Assembly (NCBI GenBank): GCA_023392975.1
Contig: JAEWNA010000337.1
Location: 1-17,875 of the forward strand
DNA length: 17,875 bases
Direction: 5' to 3'
From: Pseudomonadota bacterium
GTDB taxonomy: Bacteria > Pseudomonadota > Gammaproteobacteria > Xanthomonadales > Xanthomonadaceae
The notes under the pieces were generated by a model. That model was not told where the DNA came from, made no database searches, and worked only from the letters and a program-made list of their open reading frames with translations. Made by a program: the position numbers and the translations under genes. How positions within the stretch are numbered: the stretch's first letter is position 1; the number at the start of each line of letters is the position of its first letter. Shown one piece after another: positions 14,140 to 17,875 of this stretch.

Positions 14140-14697
14140 ATGCCCGACGACCGCCTCCGCCCCCGCATCCGCCACTGGCACGAAGACGATGCCCCGGCGC
14201 TGTTCGCGGCGGTTCGCGACTCGCTGCCCACCCTGTCGCGCTGGCTGCCGTGGGCGACGGCGGACTACGACCTGGAACGCGCGCAGGCGTGGATCGCGCA
14301 TTGCATCCGGACGCGCGAAGCCGACGACGAACATCACTTCGGCGTGTTCGACGACGCATCCGGCGCGCTGCTCGGCAGCACCGGCCTCAACCAGCGCGTC
14401 CGCGCGAACCGCACCGCCAATCTCGGCTACTGGATCGCGGAGTCGGCGCGCGGACGTGGCGTGGCCGTCGCCGGTGCGCGTCAGGCGGCGCGGTTCGGCT
14501 TCGAGCGGCTGGGCCTGCAGCGGATCGTCGTCCAGGTCGCGCCCGACAACCACGCCAGCCAACGGGTCGCGATGAAGCTCGGCGCGGTCTGCGAGGGCAT
14601 CGCCCGCAACGGCCTGATGACGCCCGATGGCCCGGCCGAAGCCATCGTCCATTCGCTGATCCCGGCGGACATGGCGCTCTGGGAGGCGTCGGTCTGA
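14140..14697 (+). CDS. GNAT N-acetyltransferase, RimJ/RimL type
   Basis: A 185-residue acetyl-CoA-dependent acetyltransferase. The N-terminal RIRHWHEDDAPALFAAVRDS matches the Acetyltransf_3 (RimL/RimJ) opening. A central beta strand FGVFDDASGALLGSTGL leads to the acetyl-CoA loop ESARGRGVAVAGARQ (RGRGVA at 104-109), then VAPDNHASQRVAMKLGAVCEG, typical of the family's last third. The substrate (ribosomal protein N-terminus, antibiotic or other amine) cannot be told. Start ATG 14140 has GGAG 5 nt upstream. A longer frame from 14023 also has a GGAG, but its extra 39 residues are arginine-rich and not family-like. A weak TACCAT -10 lies at 14108-14113. Confidence 0.88.
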   Translation: MPDDRLRPRIRHWHEDDAPALFAAVRDSLPTLSRWLPWATADYDLERAQAWIAHCIRTREADDEHHFGVFDDASGALLGSTGLNQRVRANRTANLGYWIAESARGRGVAVAGARQAARFGFERLGLQRIVVQVAPDNHASQRVAMKLGAVCEGIARNGLMTPDGPAEAIVHSLIPADMALWEASV

Positions 14698-14698
14698 A

Positions 14699-14715
14699 TG
14701 ATGTTTCAAACATCA
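14699..14715. promoter_or_regulatory. 17-bp palindrome upstream of XRE-sulP
   Basis: TGATGTTT C AAACATCA, perfect 8-bp arms, starting 2 bp after the GNAT stop and ending 17 bp before the -35 at 14733. AT-rich in a GC-rich setting, so a good operator candidate, perhaps for the XRE protein encoded just downstream. Confidence 0.55.
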
Positions 14716-14721
14716 CTCAGA

Positions 14722-14749
14722 CCATCTGACACTTGATCCAAGCCATCTG
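14722..14749. repeat. CCATCTG direct repeats, 21 bp apart
   Basis: CCATCTG at 14722-14728 and 14743-14749, two helical turns apart, with partly similar flanks. The second lies inside the promoter spacer, so binding there could block RNA polymerase. Confidence 0.35.
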
Positions 14750-14762
14750 GGACATCGATACT
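14733..14762 (+). promoter_or_regulatory. Promoter of the XRE-sulP-thiD operon
   Basis: TTGATC (14733-14738), 18-nt spacer, GATACT (14757-14762), 22 nt before the start codon at 14785. The same TTGATC hexamer occurs in the tRNA-Glu promoter. Confidence 0.5.
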
Positions 14763-14784
14763 GCGGTTCTCCGACGGAGTCCGC

Positions 14785-15039
14785 ATGATCACCTCAGCCC
14801 AGATGCGCGCCGCGCGCGCCCTGCTCGGGATCGACCAGCGCCGGCTGGCCGAGCTCTCGGGCGTCTCGCTCCCGACCATCCAGCGCATGGAGGCCAGCGC
14901 CGGCCACGTGCGCGGCATGGTCGGCACCCTCACCAAGATCGTCGAGGCGCTGGACGCCGCCGGCGTCGAGCTGATCGGCAACGGCCAGCCGGGCCAGGGT
15001 CTCGGTCGCGGCGTGCGCCTGAAGGAGCCCGGGGCATGA
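14785..15039 (+). CDS. Small XRE-type regulator of the sulP operon
   Basis: An 84-residue one-domain helix-turn-helix protein: MRAARALLGIDQRRLAELSG, GVSLPTIQRMEAS, then TLTKIVEALDAAGVELI and a GVRLK end. Such short XRE proteins sit next to SulP transporter genes in several proteobacteria (from memory), so it probably controls the transporter. GGAG lies 5 nt before the ATG. Its stop overlaps the sulP start (ATGA), so the two are coupled. The operator candidates upstream (palindrome and direct repeats) suggest autoregulation; the signal is unknown. Confidence 0.88.
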   Translation: MITSAQMRAARALLGIDQRRLAELSGVSLPTIQRMEASAGHVRGMVGTLTKIVEALDAAGVELIGNGQPGQGLGRGVRLKEPGA

Positions 15040-16727
15040 GCGCGACACAATGGCCGAGCGGCTTCACCCCCAAGATCCTGACCGTGATGCGCGGCGGCTA
15101 CCGGCTGGCCGACCTGCGCGCCGATGCGGTCGCCGGCCTGACCGTGGCCATCGTCGCCCTGCCGCTGGCGATGGCGCTGGCGATCGCCAGCGGCACCACG
15201 CCGGAGAAGGGCCTGCACACGGCGATCATCGCCGGTTTCCTGATCTCCTTCCTCGGCGGCTCGAAGGTGCAGATCGGCGGGCCGACCGCGGCCTTCATCC
15301 CGGTGGTGTTCGCGATCATCCAGAAGGAAGGCTACGGTGGCCTGATCCTGTGCACGCTGCTGGCCGGCCTGATGCTCATCGCCGCCGGCCTGCTGCGGCT
15401 GGGCACGCTGATGAAGTACATGCCGCAGCCGGTGGTCACCGGCTTCACCGCCGGCATCGCGGTCAGCATCTTCTCCAGCCAGGTGAAGGACGCGCTGGGC
15501 CTGCACATGGGTCAGGTGCCGGCCGACTTCCTGCCGCGCTGGCAGGCCTACGCCGCGCACCTCGGCAGCGCGCAGCCGGCCGCGATCGCGCTGACCGTGC
15601 TCGGGCTGGTCGCGATCCTCGGCCTGCGCCGCTGGCGCCCGGCATGGCCCGGGTTCCTGATCGCGCTGCTGCTGTGCACGCTGGTCGCGGCCGGCGCCGC
15701 GCTGCCGGTGGAGACCATCGGCAGCAAGTTCGGCGGCCTGCCCTCGGCCCTGCCGAGCTTCGACTTCCCGACCATCCCGTTCGAACGGACCCGCGAGCTG
15801 CTGCCGAGCGCGTTCACCATCGCCTTCCTCGCCGGCGTCGAGTCGCTGCTGTCGGCGGTGGTCGCCGACGGCATGACCGGCGGTCGCCATCGCTCGAACA
15901 TGGAACTGGTCGCGCAGGGCGTGGCGAACACCGCCTCGGCGCTCTTCGGCGGCCTGCCCGCCACCGGCGCGATCGCGCGCACCGCCACCAACATCCGCGC
16001 CGGCGGGCGCACGCCGGTCGCCGGCATGCTGCACGCGGCGTTCCTGCTGCTGTTCATGCTGCTGCTGGCGCCGCTGATGCGCTACGTGCCGCTGGCCGGG
16101 CTGGCGGCGATCCTGCTGATCGTGGCCTGGAACATCAGCGAGGTCGAAGCGTTCCGCCACACGCTCTCGGCGCCGAAGGGCGACCGCCTGGTGCTGCTGT
16201 CGACCTTCCTGCTGACGGTGTTCTTCGACCTGACCCTGGCGATCGAGGTCGGCGTGGTGCTGGCGGCGTTCGTCTTCATGTTCCGCATGGCCGAAGCGGT
16301 GGAGATCCAGTCCGGCGCGGGCGGCGACGAGGACGAAGGCGCCGACCCGACCCAGCGCGAGCGTCTGCCGGCGGGCGTGGAAGCCTTCCAGATCAGCGGG
16401 CCGCTGTTCTTCGGCGCGGCGAACCGGCTGGACGACCTACTCGACCAGTTCCGGGTGCCGCCGAAGGTGTTCATCCTCCGCATGCGCCTGGTGCCGGTGA
16501 TCGATGCCAGCGGCGTGCACGCACTGGAAGCGCTGCTGGAGCGCTGCCAGCGACGTGGCATCGTGCTCGTCGTCTCGGGGCTGCAGGCGCAGCCGCGGCG
16601 GGTGTTCGCGCAGATGCACCTGCATCCGCGGCCCGGCATGCTGCACATCGTTCCCGGTTACGATGCGGCCTTGACGCTGGCGCAGGAACTGCTCGCCGGC
16701 ACCGCAACGGAGGATGCCCCCTCGTGA
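15036..16727 (+). CDS. SulP-family anion transporter with STAS domain
   Basis: A 563-residue inner-membrane secondary transporter for an inorganic anion (sulfate, bicarbonate and others in the family). The membrane domain opens with DAVAGLTVAIVALPLAMALA and carries the family's QIGGPTAAFIPVV block, then many hydrophobic helices to about residue 425. An acidic linker (GGDEDEGAD) leads to a cytosolic STAS domain at about 445-545 with VIDASGVHAL (D490, S492), the phosphorylatable-serine region in STAS proteins. Start at 15036 has GGAG 8 nt upstream and overlaps the XRE stop. The anion cannot be told from sequence; no cysteine-synthesis genes lie nearby, so sulfate is not specifically supported. 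Confidence 0.93.
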   Translation: MSATQWPSGFTPKILTVMRGGYRLADLRADAVAGLTVAIVALPLAMALAIASGTTPEKGLHTAIIAGFLISFLGGSKVQIGGPTAAFIPVVFAIIQKEGYGGLILCTLLAGLMLIAAGLLRLGTLMKYMPQPVVTGFTAGIAVSIFSSQVKDALGLHMGQVPADFLPRWQAYAAHLGSAQPAAIALTVLGLVAILGLRRWRPAWPGFLIALLLCTLVAAGAALPVETIGSKFGGLPSALPSFDFPTIPFERTRELLPSAFTIAFLAGVESLLSAVVADGMTGGRHRSNMELVAQGVANTASALFGGLPATGAIARTATNIRAGGRTPVAGMLHAAFLLLFMLLLAPLMRYVPLAGLAAILLIVAWNISEVEAFRHTLSAPKGDRLVLLSTFLLTVFFDLTLAIEVGVVLAAFVFMFRMAEAVEIQSGAGGDEDEGADPTQRERLPAGVEAFQISGPLFFGAANRLDDLLDQFRVPPKVFILRMRLVPVIDASGVHALEALLERCQRRGIVLVVSGLQAQPRRVFAQMHLHPRPGMLHIVPGYDAALTLAQELLAGTATEDAPS

Positions 16728-17542
16728 CCCGTCCCGTCTCCGCCCTCACCATCGCCGGCTCGGATTCCGGGGGCGGTGCCGGCATCCAGGCCGACCTCAA
16801 GACCTTCGCCGCGCATCGGGTGCACGGCCTGAGCGCGATCGCCGCGCTCACCGCGCAGCACACCCGTGGCGTGACCGCCGTGGAATCGCCGCCGCTGCCG
16901 TTCCTGCGCGCACAGATCGCGGCCTGCTTCGACGATTTCGACATCGGCGCGGTGAAGACCGGCATGCTCGGCAACGCCGACACCGTGCAGGCCGTGGTCA
17001 AGGCCTTCGACCAGCACGACCCGCACCACATCGTGGTCGATCCGGTGATGGTCGCCACCTCGGGCGCACAGCTGCTCGCCAACAGCGCGATCGAAGTGCT
17101 GCGCGAGCGCCTGCTGCCGATGGCGTCGGTGATCACCCCGAACCTCCACGAGGCCGAGCTGCTGCTGGGTCGCAAGATCCCCGACCTGGCCGCGATGCGC
17201 AGCGCCTGCGACGACCTGCTCGACCTCGGCGCGGGTGCGGTGCTGCTCAAGGGCGGGCACCTGGACAACGGCGACACCGTGGTCGACCTGTTCGCGCAGC
17301 GGCGCGACAGCGGCGGCCGGCTGCATCGCGAGATCGCGCATCCGCGGCTGGAGCTCAACGCCCATGGCACCGGCTGCACCCTCGCCGCCGCGATCGCCGC
17401 GCGGCTGGCGCGGGGCGACGATCTCGAAACCGCCTGCCACGGCGCCGCGGACTACGTCCATCGCGCCCTGCGCAGCGGCATCCGGCCCGGCCGCGGCGAC
17501 GTCCTGGTGCTCGACCACTTCGGCGCCGCGGATCCCGCGTGA
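16724..17542 (+). CDS. thiD: Hydroxymethylpyrimidine (phosphate) kinase
   Basis: Phosphorylates HMP and HMP phosphate to the diphosphate used in thiamine synthesis and salvage. The protein is 272 residues (E. coli 266). Ribokinase-fold landmarks are AGSDSGGGAGIQADLKTF near the start, VKTGMLG, VDPVMVATSGAQLL, and the catalytic anion-hole GTGC (215-218). The GTG at 16724 overlaps the sulP stop (GTGA), with GGAGG 10 nt upstream. No other thi gene is in the window, so the link to the transporter is positional. Its stop overlaps the next start in the same way. Confidence 0.95.
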   Translation: MTRPVSALTIAGSDSGGGAGIQADLKTFAAHRVHGLSAIAALTAQHTRGVTAVESPPLPFLRAQIAACFDDFDIGAVKTGMLGNADTVQAVVKAFDQHDPHHIVVDPVMVATSGAQLLANSAIEVLRERLLPMASVITPNLHEAELLLGRKIPDLAAMRSACDDLLDLGAGAVLLKGGHLDNGDTVVDLFAQRRDSGGRLHREIAHPRLELNAHGTGCTLAAAIAARLARGDDLETACHGAADYVHRALRSGIRPGRGDVLVLDHFGAADPA

Positions 17543-17875
17543 CCCCGTCGCCCCGCGACGCGGAGGCGCCGGCGGACGACGACGGCCTGCGGATCGTTTC
17601 GGCCGACGGGCATCGCTTCCGGCTGCTGGTGCGCCAGCCGGCGACGCCGGTCGCCACTTTGCTCTGGCTGCCGGCACTCGGCGTGGCCGCGAAGCACTAC
17701 CTGCCCTTCGCCGAGGCCCTGTCCGCACGCGGCATCACGGTGTTCGTCCACGAATGGCGCGGCCACGGCAGCAGCGACGTCCGCGCCGGCCACGATCGCG
17801 ACTGGGGCTACCGCACGCTGCTCGAAGACGACCTGCCGGCCGCGCTCGCGGCGATGCAGGCCGCCTGCCCCGGCG
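17539..17875 (+). CDS. Alpha/beta-fold hydrolase, 3' end outside the window
   Basis: 112 residues are visible before the window ends. After a polar N-terminus come LLWLPALGVAAKHYLPFAEA and FVHEWRGHGSSD, the strand and 'RGHGxS' loop characteristic of the alpha/beta hydrolase fold. The nucleophile elbow lies beyond the edge, so catalytic residues cannot be checked and the substrate is unknown. The GTG at 17539 overlaps the thiD stop (GTGA), making it the fourth gene of a chain with 4-base overlaps. Confidence 0.85.
   Translation, partial: MTPSPRDAEAPADDDGLRIVSADGHRFRLLVRQPATPVATLLWLPALGVAAKHYLPFAEALSARGITVFVHEWRGHGSSDVRAGHDRDWGYRTLLEDDLPAALAAMQAACPG

Noticed and set aside
15050..17542. 830-codon open frame on the plus strand across sulP and thiD
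   Set aside because: It is in another frame of two well-supported genes, has arginine/alanine/glycine-rich low-complexity content and no family motifs except where it joins the true thiD frame at its end. Typical of GC-rich codon shadows.
1..17875. CRISPR arrays, insertion sequences or integrases
   Set aside because: No regularly spaced repeats, transposase motifs or paired terminal repeats flanking an open frame were seen. The only direct repeats are those described.

Overview
The window is high-GC, gene-dense chromosomal DNA. It most likely comes from a gammaproteobacterium of the Xanthomonadaceae (Lysobacter/Luteimonas/Xanthomonas relatives). The reasons are protein similarities recalled from that family (GcvR, DapA, SulP, an SH3 protein), a PrxQ/Bcp with the cysteine spacing of the Xylella enzyme, and the block bamC-dapA / gcvR-bcp, whose order is shared with E. 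coli. No genus can be fixed from the sequence alone.

Layout. 1-1141: start of a divergent minus-strand gene that runs off the edge, and queG (queuosine synthesis). Both may be leaderless and read from overlapping -10 elements. 1169-6914, minus strand: pcnB-folK-panB-(periplasmic SH3 protein)-panC-pgi, joining RNA polyadenylation, folate, pantothenate and central carbon metabolism. panD is not in the panC-pgi gap. 6950-7332: promoter, tRNA-Glu(CUC), its terminator, then a second partial copy of the tRNA 3' end plus terminator, split by an 83-bp hairpin-rich insert. 7471-7794: fdxA, a seven-iron ferredoxin. 7864-9350, minus: dapA and a short BamC-like lipoprotein gene. 9658-12246, plus: gcvR, bcp, phoH, closed by a strong terminator.

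12311-14697 is the most accessory-looking part. It holds a secreted protein with a 'PCRxxDTR ... GYF' beta-domain and a cysteine-rich tail, a 308-bp intergenic stretch full of inverted and direct repeats, a small XRE regulator read the other way, and a GNAT acetyltransferase. 14733-17875 is an operon in which each gene overlaps the next by 4 bases: a small XRE regulator, a SulP anion transporter with STAS domain, thiD, and an alpha/beta hydrolase cut by the window end.

Most of the window is conserved housekeeping DNA, and I see no clear defence, biosynthetic or mobile system. The best second-look items are the interrupted tRNA 3'-end duplication, the symmetric divergent -10 elements, the SH3 gene inside the pantothenate operon, the structured intergenic DNA next to the secreted protein, and the self-contained regulator-transporter-thiD operon.
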